A stretch of 64,000 nucleotides of DNA from Desulfuromonadaceae bacterium (GTDB taxonomy: Bacteria > Desulfobacterota > Desulfuromonadia > Desulfuromonadales > JAHYIW01): contig JAHYIW010000010.1 of NCBI GenBank assembly GCA_019429445.1, positions 1 to 64,000 of the forward strand. Reading direction: 5' to 3'. A program made the position numbers and the translations under genes. Positions 55,935 through 64,000 of the stretch are shown here, in pieces; position 1 is the first letter of the stretch; each line of letters begins with the position of its first letter. The notes beneath the pieces were generated by a model, which ran no database searches, was not told where the DNA came from, and saw only the letters and a list, made by a program, of their open reading frames with translations.

Positions 55935-56426
55935 CTAATCCAGACGGATAATTTCGCCGGAAATAGTTTCCTCGACACGCAAAATTCCTACTGAATGGCA
56001 GGGAGCCGTCCGCCGCTCGGTCGCGCTTCCCGGATTGAACAGGAACAAATTTTGTTGCTGCCGACAACAGGGGTAGTGCGTATGCCCGTAAACCAGACAA
56101 TCAATGTTATCTCCGGAAAAGGCTTGAATCAATCGCCGTTCGAGACCGGCACTGGCTCCCCAGCCATGCATCAAACCGATACGAAAACTCGCGACGGTCA
56201 CAATTTTTTTCTGCTCAAACCCGGCAGAAGCCGAATCCATATTACCACGCACGGCATAAACAGGCACATGATCGAACATCAACAGGATATCCGGATCGAC
56301 CATATCTCCGGCGTGAAAAAGCATATCAATGCCCTGCAATGGTCCGGTGGCGAGGTGATCAAGAAAATCGGTTGCGTTCTTCAGTTTCTGGATGTGCGTA
56401 TCAGCGATGACGCCAATTTTAATCAT
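55935..56426 (-). CDS. YfcE/MJ0936-type metallophosphoesterase
   Basis: A 163-residue calcineurin-like phosphoesterase. The metal ligands are visible in IGVIADTHI, FHAGDMVD, VRGNMD, GLMHGWG and VYGHTHYP. The substrate of such small enzymes is usually unclear. ATG 56426 starts MIKIGVIADTH; the frame is open 22 codons further upstream but that part does not look like the family. It lies 46 bp upstream of exbB and may share its transcript. Confidence 0.92.
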   Translation of the reverse strand: MIKIGVIADTHIQKLKNATDFLDHLATGPLQGIDMLFHAGDMVDPDILLMFDHVPVYAVRGNMDSASAGFEQKKIVTVASFRIGLMHGWGASAGLERRLIQAFSGDNIDCLVYGHTHYPCCRQQQNLFLFNPGSATERRTAPCHSVGILRVEETISGEIIRLD

Positions 56427-56928
56427 CCCCGGCTGTCCTTTATCCAAAGTTGCGTCGATCCTCAAACAATTATCAAACCCACCCCTGTTCAAGGCCCAAT
56501 GTTCAGTACCCCAATGTTTTACCTAGCGAAGCAGACACTGTCAAACGATTTGATTTATTAATGGCTTGCTCGCTGGTCAAATTTCAACATTAATGGTTGT
56601 TTTTGGCCACAATATAACCTTGTTACCTTAAAGCCGGAAACACTAATTCGCAATAATTACCATTTCGTACATAAAAATTTGCCTGTTCATGTCAATATCT
56701 TGATAAACAAGATCTTTTTTTAATTTTGGCTTAAGCATTGCTATAATCAAAATATATTTTATTATCGTTAAAAAAAGACAGCACGCAACTGAAACATCTT
56801 GACACTCGGTGGAGGCAGGACTATAAATTATCTTCATTTTTGCTAAAAAATTTCACTGAAACTTAATTTTTTTTGCAGCACAGTCGCAGCATGACCATCG
56901 CCAAAAACCGGAATAGAGAGGATAAAAA
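56427..56928. other. AT-rich intergenic region upstream of maeB
   Basis: Five hundred bases between divergent genes, clearly richer in A and T than the flanks. It should hold the promoters of both. A 64-codon open frame on the minus strand at 56643-56837 lacks a ribosome site and protein-like composition. AGAGGA at 56915-56920 is the maeB ribosome site. Nothing else is recognised. Confidence 0.5.
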
Positions 56929-59196
56929 ATGTCAAAACGTCAGGACGCACTAGATTATCACTCAATGGGCCGTAAAGGCAAAATTGAGGTTATTACGACC
57001 AAACCCTGCGCCACCAGTCGGGATTTATCGCTGGCCTACAGCCCCGGCGTGGCAGAGCCCTGTCTGGAAATTGAGAAGAATCCGGATGATGCCTACAAAT
57101 ATACCGCCAAGGGCAACCTGGTGGCGGTGGTCTCAAACGGCACCGCCGTACTCGGTCTGGGCAATATCGGCGCGCTGGCCGGCAAACCGGTCATGGAAGG
57201 GAAAGGGGTCCTTTTCAAGCGCTTCGCCGATGTTGACGTATTTGATATCGAACTCGACACCCTCGATTCAGATGAAATTATCCGCACGGTCAAGCTGCTT
57301 GAGCCGACTTTTGGCGGCATCAATCTGGAGGACATCAAAGGTCCCGAATGTTTCTACATCGAAGAAGAGCTGAAAAAAATTATGAACATCCCGGTTTTTC
57401 ATGACGATCAGCACGGCACGGCGATTATCGCCATGGCCGGAATGCTGAACGCAATGGAAATTGTCGGCAAAAAGTTTGAAAATGTCAAAATGGTCGTCAA
57501 CGGTGCCGGTGCTGCCGGAATCGCATGCGCCAACCTGGCGATCAAACTGGGGATTAGAAAGGATAATGTTATCCTCTGCGACACCAAGGGGGTTATTTAC
57601 AAAGGTCGCACCGAAGGAATGAACTTATACAAAGAGCGGCTTGCCGCCAACACCAGCGCACGAACGCTTGCAGAAGCCATGGTCGGCGCGGATATTCTCT
57701 TTGGTGTTTCCGCTAAAGGTGCGGTGACCGCCGAGATGCTCAAGGGCATGGCAAAAAATCCGGTGGTCTTCGCCATGGCGAATCCTGACCCGGAGATTAC
57801 CCCTCCCGAGGCCAAGGCCGTCCGCGACGATATCATCATCGGCACCGGTCGCTCCGATTACAATAACCAGGTCAATAACGTCCTGTGCTTCCCGTTTTTG
57901 TTCCGTGGCGCGCTCGACACGCACGCCAGTGCGATCAATGATGAAATGAAACTTGCGGCAGTCATGGCGTTGGCGAAACTGGCCAAGGAAGACGTGCCGG
58001 ACTCGGTTCGCAAAGCCTACAGCGGCGAGGTTATTACCTTCGGCCGCGAATACCTGATCCCGAAACCGTTTGATCCCCGCGTACTCCTTCACGTTGCACC
58101 GGCTGTCGCGCAAGCGGCGATGGACACCGGAGTTGCCCGCCGCCCGATCGAAAACATGAGTAAATATGTCGAGTACCTGGAATCACTCCAGGGACGCTCG
58201 AAAGAAATCATGCGCGGATTAATCAACAAAGCCAAAAACAATCCGAAACGGATCGTCTTCCCGGAAGGGAATGAGGAAAAGATTTTGCGCGCGGCACAGA
58301 TTCTGGTCGATGAAAAAATCGCCACGCCGATTCTGCTCGGCGACGAACATGACATCATGAGCAAAAGCAAGGAGCTTGGCCTTGAACTTGACGGGGTCGA
58401 AATCATCGATCCGAAGACCTCTCCGAATATGGAACAATATGCGCTGGATCTTTTTAAACTGCGGCAACGCAAAGGGATTACCCTTTCTGAAGCAAAGAAA
58501 CTTATCTATAACAACCACAACTACTACGGTTCAATGATGGTTGAAAATGGCGAAGCAGATTCATTGTTGTCCGGCATTAACTCACACTACCCTGACACCA
58601 TCCGTCCGGCGCTGGAAGTTATTGGCAAGCAGGAGGGCCTTTCAAAAGTCCACGGCATGTACATGATGGTCTTTAAGAAAGAAGTTGTCTTTTGCGCCGA
58701 CACCACCGTAACCATCGACCCAACTGCCGAAGAACTGGCCGAGACCGCCATTCTGACCGCCAACAAAGCTCGTCAATTTAACATTGTACCGAAAGTTGCG
58801 ATGCTCTCGTTTTCCAACTTCGGCAGCGTAAGCTGTCCACAAACGATCAAAGTTGCCAAGGCAACGGCGCTGATTAAGGCGCAGGTGCCCGACATGATTG
58901 TTGACGGCGAGGTACAGGCCAATGTCGCTCTCGACCCCGAACTGGTCGGTAGGCAATACCCTTTCTCACCGCTCAAGGGAGACGCCAACGTCATGATCTT
59001 TCCCGATCTGCAATCGGGGAACATCACCTACAAACTGCTCAACAAACTGGGGGGTGCCGAGGCGGTCGGACCGATCCTGATGGGAATGAAAAAACCGGTA
59101 CACGTCCTGCAGCGCGGTGATGATGTCTCGGATATTGTCAACATGGCCGCAGTGGCCGTCGTCGATGCCCAGGAGGTCGCAGAGAAACTGGTTTAA
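56929..59196 (+). CDS. maeB: NADP-dependent malic enzyme with phosphotransacetylase-like domain
   Basis: A 755-residue MaeB-type fusion. The malic enzyme part (about 1-420) has [13 protein letters not shown], the Lys loop [23 protein letters not shown] and the NADP site [11 protein letters not shown]. It oxidatively decarboxylates malate to pyruvate and NADPH. The C-terminal part (about 430-755) is a phosphotransacetylase homologue ([17 protein letters not shown]); in characterised MaeB proteins it lacks acetyltransferase activity and binds acetyl-CoA as an inhibitor. A good ribosome site precedes the ATG. Confidence 0.96.
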   Translation: MSKRQDALDYHSMGRKGKIEVITTKPCATSRDLSLAYSPGVAEPCLEIEKNPDDAYKYTAKGNLVAVVSNGTAVLGLGNIGALAGKPVMEGKGVLFKRFADVDVFDIELDTLDSDEIIRTVKLLEPTFGGINLEDIKGPECFYIEEELKKIMNIPVFHDDQHGTAIIAMAGMLNAMEIVGKKFENVKMVVNGAGAAGIACANLAIKLGIRKDNVILCDTKGVIYKGRTEGMNLYKERLAANTSARTLAEAMVGADILFGVSAKGAVTAEMLKGMAKNPVVFAMANPDPEITPPEAKAVRDDIIIGTGRSDYNNQVNNVLCFPFLFRGALDTHASAINDEMKLAAVMALAKLAKEDVPDSVRKAYSGEVITFGREYLIPKPFDPRVLLHVAPAVAQAAMDTGVARRPIENMSKYVEYLESLQGRSKEIMRGLINKAKNNPKRIVFPEGNEEKILRAAQILVDEKIATPILLGDEHDIMSKSKELGLELDGVEIIDPKTSPNMEQYALDLFKLRQRKGITLSEAKKLIYNNHNYYGSMMVENGEADSLLSGINSHYPDTIRPALEVIGKQEGLSKVHGMYMMVFKKEVVFCADTTVTIDPTAEELAETAILTANKARQFNIVPKVAMLSFSNFGSVSCPQTIKVAKATALIKAQVPDMIVDGEVQANVALDPELVGRQYPFSPLKGDANVMIFPDLQSGNITYKLLNKLGGAEAVGPILMGMKKPVHVLQRGDDVSDIVNMAAVAVVDAQEVAEKLV

Positions 59197-59214
59197 TTGA
59201 GATCAGCTTCCCCC

Positions 59215-59250
59215 CCAAAGAGGCCGCGGATTGTTCTGCGGCCTCTTTGG
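59215..59250 (+). terminator. Terminator hairpin after maeB
   Basis: CCAAAGAGGCCGC (59215-59227) and GCGGCCTCTTTGG (59238-59250) form a perfect 13-bp stem with a 10-nt loop. There is no T-run beyond GTTGTC, so termination may be partial. Confidence 0.75.
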
Positions 59251-59396
59251 GTTGTCGTGTGTGGTTACGACCGGTAATGTCACCGCAACGCAAACCCTTA
59301 CCTTCCAGCCGAAAATTTATCCTTCCCCTGTACAAAGCAATCCTGCTAGAATGCGCGCGCAACTTAAAAGACTTATCAGTGTTCAGGAGAAGAATC

Positions 59397-60785
59397 ATGC
59401 GCTATATCAGCACCCGTGGCGGAGTTAGCGGCATTTCATTCAAGGATGCCGTTATGATGGGACTTGCCGACGATGGCGGCCTGTTGCTGCCACAATCGAT
59501 CCCCCGTCTGACCCCGGGGGATATCGACGCCCTGGGTATGCTCGATTATCCCGAGCTCGCTTTACAGATCATTTCCCGTTACGTCAGCGATATTCCTGCG
59601 GCGGATCTCAAAGATTTGATTGATCGCAGCTATGCAACCTTCGACCACCCGGAAATTACCCCGACAGTCAATAAGGATGGCATTTATATCCTTGAGTTAT
59701 TTCACGGGCCAACGCTCGCATTCAAAGATGTTGCGCTTCAATTTCTTGGGAATTTATTTGAATACCTGCTCAAGGAACGTGGCGAACGGATGAATATCAT
59801 CGGCGCGACGTCGGGGGATACCGGCAGTGCCGCGATCTACGGCGTACGCAGTAAGGAAAATATCAACATCTTTATTCTTCATCCGCACGGCAAGGTTTCC
59901 CCGGTGCAGGAACTGCAGATGACGACCGTAGCGGATGACAATGTCTTCAATTTTGCCATGGACGGGACTTTTGACGATTGCCAGTCGATCGTCAAGCAGA
60001 TCTTCGGTGATCTTGAATTCAAAAAAAAATACGCCCTCGGCGCAGTAAATTCGATCAATTGGGCACGTGTTCTGGCGCAGATTGTTTACTATTTCTCCGC
60101 CTACGCCCAAGTCCGTGCGCAGACCAACTGCCAGGCAGTGACCTTCTCGATACCAACCGGCAACTTCGGGGATATTTTCGCAGGGTTCATTGCCAAGCGC
60201 ATGGGGCTACCAATCCGCACCCTGATTCTGGCGACCAACGAAAATGACATCCTTACCCGTTTTGTCAATGCCGGTGACTACAGTATCAGCAGCGTACATC
60301 AAACGCTCTCCCCCTCGATGGATATTCAACTGGCAAGTAACCTGGAACGTTACTTGTATTATCTGTTTGATGAAGATCCACGCCGGGTTCGTGAGGCGAT
60401 GGCGACATTTCAGGCCGAGGGACGGTTGCAGTTTGACAGCGCCACTGTTGCTCGCATCGGTGCTGATCTGCGCTCCGCCAGCGGCTCCAGTGCCGCAACA
60501 GTTACCACGATTAAAAACTTTTACACAGCAACCGGGTACACCCTCGACCCACATACTGCGGTGGGGGTCTACGCCGGACAACTTCTGGCTGACAGCGATA
60601 TCCCCTTGATCTGCCTTGCCACCGCACATCCGGCAAAATTTGGTGCGGCGGTCCGCGAGGCCATCGGCCGTGACCCGGAATTACCTGCTGCAATCGCGGC
60701 TCTTGATCCGGCGCAAAAGCGGTGTAAAAAGATCCCCGCCGACATCGCTGTGGTGAAAATTTTTATTGCAGAAAATGCCTGTTGA
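59397..60785 (+). CDS. thrC: Threonine synthase
   Basis: A 462-residue PLP enzyme converting O-phosphohomoserine to threonine. It belongs to the longer, E. coli/yeast-like class. The N-terminal signature is MRYISTRGGVSGISFKDAVM, the PLP lysine is Lys110 in GPTLAFKD, and GATSGDTGSAAIYG and SIPTGNFGDIFAGF bind phosphate and cofactor. The frame is open 50 codons upstream, but CAGGAGAAG precedes ATG 59397 and this gives the family start. Confidence 0.95.
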   Translation: MRYISTRGGVSGISFKDAVMMGLADDGGLLLPQSIPRLTPGDIDALGMLDYPELALQIISRYVSDIPAADLKDLIDRSYATFDHPEITPTVNKDGIYILELFHGPTLAFKDVALQFLGNLFEYLLKERGERMNIIGATSGDTGSAAIYGVRSKENINIFILHPHGKVSPVQELQMTTVADDNVFNFAMDGTFDDCQSIVKQIFGDLEFKKKYALGAVNSINWARVLAQIVYYFSAYAQVRAQTNCQAVTFSIPTGNFGDIFAGFIAKRMGLPIRTLILATNENDILTRFVNAGDYSISSVHQTLSPSMDIQLASNLERYLYYLFDEDPRRVREAMATFQAEGRLQFDSATVARIGADLRSASGSSAATVTTIKNFYTATGYTLDPHTAVGVYAGQLLADSDIPLICLATAHPAKFGAAVREAIGRDPELPAAIAALDPAQKRCKKIPADIAVVKIFIAENAC

Positions 60786-60808
60786 TTCTTCCCGGCTACA
60801 CATAACAA

Positions 60809-60874
60809 GGCCTCCATTTTATGGAGGCCCGGCGTACCAACCAGCCCCGTTGTCCCCACGGAACAACGGGTTTT
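60809..60874. terminator. Double terminator between thrC and ridA
   Basis: A perfect 9-bp hairpin GGCCTCCAT/ATGGAGGCC (60809-60829, loop TTT) is followed by a second stem CCCGTTGT (60845-60852) / ACAACGGG (60862-60869) and TTTTT. The second is a textbook rho-independent terminator for thrC. Confidence 0.8.
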
Positions 60875-60896
60875 TAATTATCGGACAAGCGAAAAA

Positions 60897-61277
60897 CTAT
60901 TCGCAACAGGCGATCCCCTCTATTTCGATATCAACACCCTTTGGCAACGCACAGACCTGCACGCAGGCACGGGCGGGGGGGGCGTGTTTGAAATATTTAC
61001 CGTAAATATCATTAACCACGGAAAAATCAGCCAGATCGGTAAGATAAATCGTTGTTTTGACGACCGCAGCGTAATCCAGCCCGGCGGCAGACAGAACCGC
61101 CCCGAGATTCTTCATCACCTGTTCAGTTTGGCCAGCAATATCCCCGTCGACCAAAGATCCATCAGCGCGCAACGGAATTTGCCCGGAGAAAAAAACCATG
61201 GGTCCGGCCTTGACCGCCTGTGAATAGGGACCAATGGCCGCCGGTGCGGTATCCGTTGTTATTATCTTTTTTTCCAT
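60897..61277 (-). CDS. ridA: RidA-family enamine/imine deaminase
   Basis: A 126-residue RidA (YjgF) protein that hydrolyses reactive 2-aminoacrylate-type enamines formed by PLP enzymes. Signature pieces are GPYSQAVKAGPMVFFSGQIP and the C-terminal ARACVQVCALPKGVDIEIE, with the conserved Arg of PPARACVQV. Its ATG overlaps the rel stop by one base (TGATG). The gene order rpoZ-rel-ridA is common in this lineage. Confidence 0.95.
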   Translation of the reverse strand: MEKKIITTDTAPAAIGPYSQAVKAGPMVFFSGQIPLRADGSLVDGDIAGQTEQVMKNLGAVLSAAGLDYAAVVKTTIYLTDLADFSVVNDIYGKYFKHAPPARACVQVCALPKGVDIEIEGIACCE

Positions 61278-63445
61278 CAAGACGTCTCCTGTCGCTGTCT
61301 TGTCCGTTCAATATCCTTCACTCCCTTGACCTTGCGCAACGTAGTAATCACTTTTTGCAAATGTTCAAGATCAACAATCTCAATGTCAAAAAGACAACTT
61401 GCCTGGCCGTCGCCAGAGGCGGAAACGTGGGCACTGACAATATTAACCTCATTTTTCGTCAAGGCTGCTGAAATATTTGCCAGCAAGCCTTTCTGGTCAT
61501 TGCAGAAAACCCGAATGCCGACAACATGAAGTTCTTTTTTCCGACCATCCCACTCAACATCGACACGCCGCACCGGATCAATATCAAGCGTATGCGGGCA
61601 CTCCGATGCATGAATCGAAACGCCATGTCCGCGGGTAATGAAGCCAACAATCGGGTCACCCGGAAGAGGGTTACAGCATTTGGCGAAACGCACGAGGATG
61701 TTATCTATCCCCTGGATGCGAATGGCACTGGATGGTTTTTTGCGGATCTTATCGAGAACCTGACCAATTTTCCCCTGTTTGACCGGCTTTTTAATTTCAT
61801 TCTGCGGGATGACCGCGCCGACAACCTGCAATGAGGTTAACTTGCCATAACCAACGGTTGCAATCAGGTCGTCAACATTCGGCAGCCCGAATTCTTTCAA
61901 TGCCCCATCCAGTTTTCCGGAAGCGATCAACTTGTTGAGATTGTAACCATGCTTACGAAAAGCTTTATCGAGTAACTCACGCCCGAGCTCCAGACTCTCT
62001 TCACGCTGTTCCGCTTTCAACCACTGGCGGATACGATTGCGCGCCTTGGAACTCTGTACAAAAGTCAGCCAGTCTTTACTGGGGCGTTGCTTCGGTGAGG
62101 TCAACACCTCAACCGTATCTCCATGATTGAGAACCGTTTTAAGTGGTACCATTTTTCCGTTAATGCGGGCACCATTGCAACGCAGTCCGACATCGGAGTG
62201 AACCCGAAAGGCAAAATCAACCGCCGTTGACCCGCGGGGCAAATCGAAGACATCCCCGTTCGGGGTAAAGACGTAGACTTCTTCCGGGAAAAGATCAACC
62301 TTGGCAGAAGTCATCGACTCGCCAGCGTCTTTCAACTCTTTTTGCCATTCAAGCAGCTGGCGCAGCCAATTGAACCGCCGTTCGTCGCGACCAACGGTGG
62401 GAAGCGACCCCTGCCCTTCCTTATACTTCCAATGTGCCGCGATACCTTCTTCGGCAATACGGTGCATTTCGTGGGTACGAATCTGGACTTCCATCCGTTC
62501 CCCATGAGGACCGATCACCGAGGTATGCAAGGATTGGTAAAGGTTCGCCTTCGGCATGGCGATATAATCCTTGAAACGTCCGGGAATCGGCTTCCACGTG
62601 GCATGGATCGTTCCCAGAACCGCGTAACAGTCGCGAACATTGTCAACCAGTACACGAAAGGCAATCAGATCGTAAATCTCATGAAGGTCAACCCCCTGGC
62701 GGGTTATTTTGTTATAAATCGAGCTCAGATGTTTGAACCGCCCGGAAACCTCGCCATGGATATCATGTTCCACCAATTTACCCTGAATGAGTTTTTGGAC
62801 ATCAGTCAGATAATCTTCGCGTTCCCCGCGATGACGGGCAACCTTGGCTTCCAGCTCGGCAAAAGCCACGGGATGCAGATAGCGAAAGGTCAAATCCTCG
62901 AGTTCACTTTTAATCCAGCTGATTCCCAACCGGTTGGCCAGTGGAACATAGATGTCACGCGTTTCCCGGACAATCGCTAGTTGCTGTTCTTCGGGCAGGA
63001 AGCCAAGGGTCCGCATATTGTGCAGCCGGTCGGCCAGTTTGACCAGAATGACACGCAGGTCGCGCGCCATGGCGAGCAGCATTTTACGAAAGCTTTCCGC
63101 CTGACGCTCTTCACCGGGGCGAAAGCTCATCTTCCCCAGTTTGGTTACACCGTCAACCAATTCGGCAACCTCGGGGGTAAACTCGTCCGCGATATATTTT
63201 TTGGTAACCGCAGTATTTTCAAGAACGTCGTGTAGCAGGGCAGCGGCAATCGACGGGATATCGAGACGCAAGTGTGTCAGGATCAGCGCTACTTCATAGG
63301 GGTGTGTATAAAACTGGTCACCAGAAAGACGTTGTTGTCCTTCATGAATTTGGACACAAAACAAACCGGCCTTGCGAATCAGCGCCAGATCGGTGCCCGG
63401 TATATAACCGGCGACTATTTCGAGGATGTCTTCTAAGCGAGTCAT
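61277..63445 (-). CDS. Long RSH-family (p)ppGpp synthetase/hydrolase (Rel/SpoT)
   Basis: A 722-residue enzyme with HD hydrolase (about 25-180), synthetase (about 230-340), TGS (about 385-445), a helical/zinc-finger region and a C-terminal ACT domain. The synthetase has GRFKDYIAMPK, the RxKD loop of bifunctional enzymes, and the Glu of EVQIRT. The HD site keeps HPYEVA, His72-Asp73 and KLADRLHNMRTL. The usual His-Asp-x-x-Glu-Asp-Thr motif, however, reads HDVLENT, with Asn77 in place of the conserved Asp. ATG 63445 is used over an upstream in-frame start. Confidence 0.94.
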   Translation of the reverse strand: MTRLEDILEIVAGYIPGTDLALIRKAGLFCVQIHEGQQRLSGDQFYTHPYEVALILTHLRLDIPSIAAALLHDVLENTAVTKKYIADEFTPEVAELVDGVTKLGKMSFRPGEERQAESFRKMLLAMARDLRVILVKLADRLHNMRTLGFLPEEQQLAIVRETRDIYVPLANRLGISWIKSELEDLTFRYLHPVAFAELEAKVARHRGEREDYLTDVQKLIQGKLVEHDIHGEVSGRFKHLSSIYNKITRQGVDLHEIYDLIAFRVLVDNVRDCYAVLGTIHATWKPIPGRFKDYIAMPKANLYQSLHTSVIGPHGERMEVQIRTHEMHRIAEEGIAAHWKYKEGQGSLPTVGRDERRFNWLRQLLEWQKELKDAGESMTSAKVDLFPEEVYVFTPNGDVFDLPRGSTAVDFAFRVHSDVGLRCNGARINGKMVPLKTVLNHGDTVEVLTSPKQRPSKDWLTFVQSSKARNRIRQWLKAEQREESLELGRELLDKAFRKHGYNLNKLIASGKLDGALKEFGLPNVDDLIATVGYGKLTSLQVVGAVIPQNEIKKPVKQGKIGQVLDKIRKKPSSAIRIQGIDNILVRFAKCCNPLPGDPIVGFITRGHGVSIHASECPHTLDIDPVRRVDVEWDGRKKELHVVGIRVFCNDQKGLLANISAALTKNEVNIVSAHVSASGDGQASCLFDIEIVDLEHLQKVITTLRKVKGVKDIERTRQRQETS

Positions 63446-63557
63446 ATCGATGGATAAAGAGATCACCAGGGCTACGGTGTGAACGACCGACGATCATTCA
63501 GGGTGGACAACGCGCCGGGCAACGATTAAACCCTGCCCGGCGGAGACGTGGATTTGT

Positions 63558-63761
63558 TTACTTGCGGTTCGGAATTTCGTATTCAACCCTGCCCGCGGCG
63601 ATTTCGCGCAAGGCCAAAACGATATTTTTGTTCTCCGCCTTATTTTCGATCAGCGATGCGCCCCCCTTATAAAGCTGCTTCGAGCGCTTCGTGGCGACCA
63701 TCACCAACAAAAAACGATTAGGAATCTGTTCCAGACAATCCTCAACTGTTACTCTTGCCAT
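63558..63761 (-). CDS. rpoZ: RNA polymerase omega subunit
   Basis: A 67-residue omega subunit that helps assemble beta-prime. It starts [20 protein letters not shown] and contains the conserved [13 protein letters not shown] and [12 protein letters not shown]. It sits between gmk and rel, the usual order. The 112 bp between rpoZ and rel hold no other gene. Confidence 0.95.
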   Translation of the reverse strand: MARVTVEDCLEQIPNRFLLVMVATKRSKQLYKGGASLIENKAENKNIVLALREIAAGRVEYEIPNRK

Positions 63762-63797
63762 TATTTTACAGACCTTTCATGACACTTGACTGTTTAA

Positions 63798-64000
63798 CTA
63801 AACCGACAGGCCTACCAGTTCCGCTACCGAGAAGGGAATCCGGCTGCGCTTGCACGCCTCTGCAATCACAATTGCTTTTAATTTGGATAATGCACTATCA
63901 AAATCATCGTTGGTGACAAGATAATCATACCAGTCGCCTGCCTGTAATTCGCTCCGCGCATTTTCCAGGCGATTGTTAATGACCTCATCACTCTCGGTGC
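63798..64000 (-). CDS. gmk: Guanylate kinase, C-terminal part (runs off the window)
   Basis: The minus strand from the window edge reads TESDEVINNRLENARSELQA, then GDWYDYLVTNDDFDSALSKL and KAIVIAEACKRSRIPFSVAE, to a TAG at 63798. The YDYLVTNDDFD motif is the C-terminal signature of guanylate kinase. Only about 66 residues lie in the window; the P-loop is outside. It lies 36 bp upstream of rpoZ. Confidence 0.85.
   Translation of the reverse strand, partial: TESDEVINNRLENARSELQAGDWYDYLVTNDDFDSALSKLKAIVIAEACKRSRIPFSVAELVGLSV

Noticed and set aside
56643-56837. Small gene in the maeB upstream region
   Set aside because: AT-rich open frame without a ribosome site, biased to hydrophobic residues by composition.

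Overview
The window looks like chromosome from a free-living Desulfuromonadia bacterium (the Geobacter / Desulfuromonas / Pelobacter group of the former Deltaproteobacteria). The evidence is the block gmk-rpoZ-rel-ridA, a MaeB-type malic enzyme, a DHH-CBS-nucleotidyltransferase fusion, a REP-type transposase, and a LexA operator that fits the Geobacter consensus GGTTN2CN4GN3ACC exactly. No long RNA operon, CRISPR array or prophage is present.

Region 1 (1-22.9 kb) is the highlight. After a REP-associated transposase with its tandem repeat and a small repeat protein comes one 21.4-kb co-directional gene train: ispH, pfaD, pfaA, pfaC (with a PfaB-like acyltransferase fused in), oleA, oleB, oleC, oleD and a phosphopantetheinyl transferase. 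Most joints overlap by 4 nt (TTGA, TTGA, GTGA, ATGA). The Pfa proteins form an iterative polyunsaturated fatty acid synthase. OleABCD join two fatty acyl chains head to head into a long-chain olefin. Their joint product should be a polyunsaturated long-chain hydrocarbon of the hentriacontanonaene (C31:9) kind.

Region 2 (22.9-25.3 kb) is mobile debris: a broken vapBC pair, a truncated IS3-type transposase gene, an intact higBA-like toxin-antitoxin pair, the 3' end of a phage-type integrase, and the 3' end of a group II intron with a damaged domain V. Region 3 (25.2-27.35 kb) is an arsenic operon arsR-arsC-acr3, with a broken ATPase-like remnant behind it and an operator inside its promoter.

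Region 4 (27.4-50.3 kb) is mostly housekeeping and signalling: tgt, a CHASE2 adenylate cyclase, a 1236-residue secreted NHL/FN3/transglutaminase-like/TPR protein, a GAF-HD-GYP phosphodiesterase, dinB, lexA, a DHH-CBS-CCA enzyme, dgt, yhbY, a methyltransferase, a TauE-type permease, a MEMO-family protein and gltX. Region 5 (50.3-52.6 kb) is a second mobile patch: a relBE-like pair, the 5' half of a group II intron, a truncated IS200/IS605 transposase and an AT-rich orphan, all lying next to a tRNA-Val gene.

Region 6 (52.7-64 kb) holds tRNA-Val, cobO, a receiver-PilZ protein, a nitroreductase, exbBD, a phosphodiesterase, maeB, thrC, ridA, a long Rel/SpoT enzyme with an unusual hydrolase motif, rpoZ and the 3' end of gmk. 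All functional assignments rest on motif recognition by eye; no database search was run.
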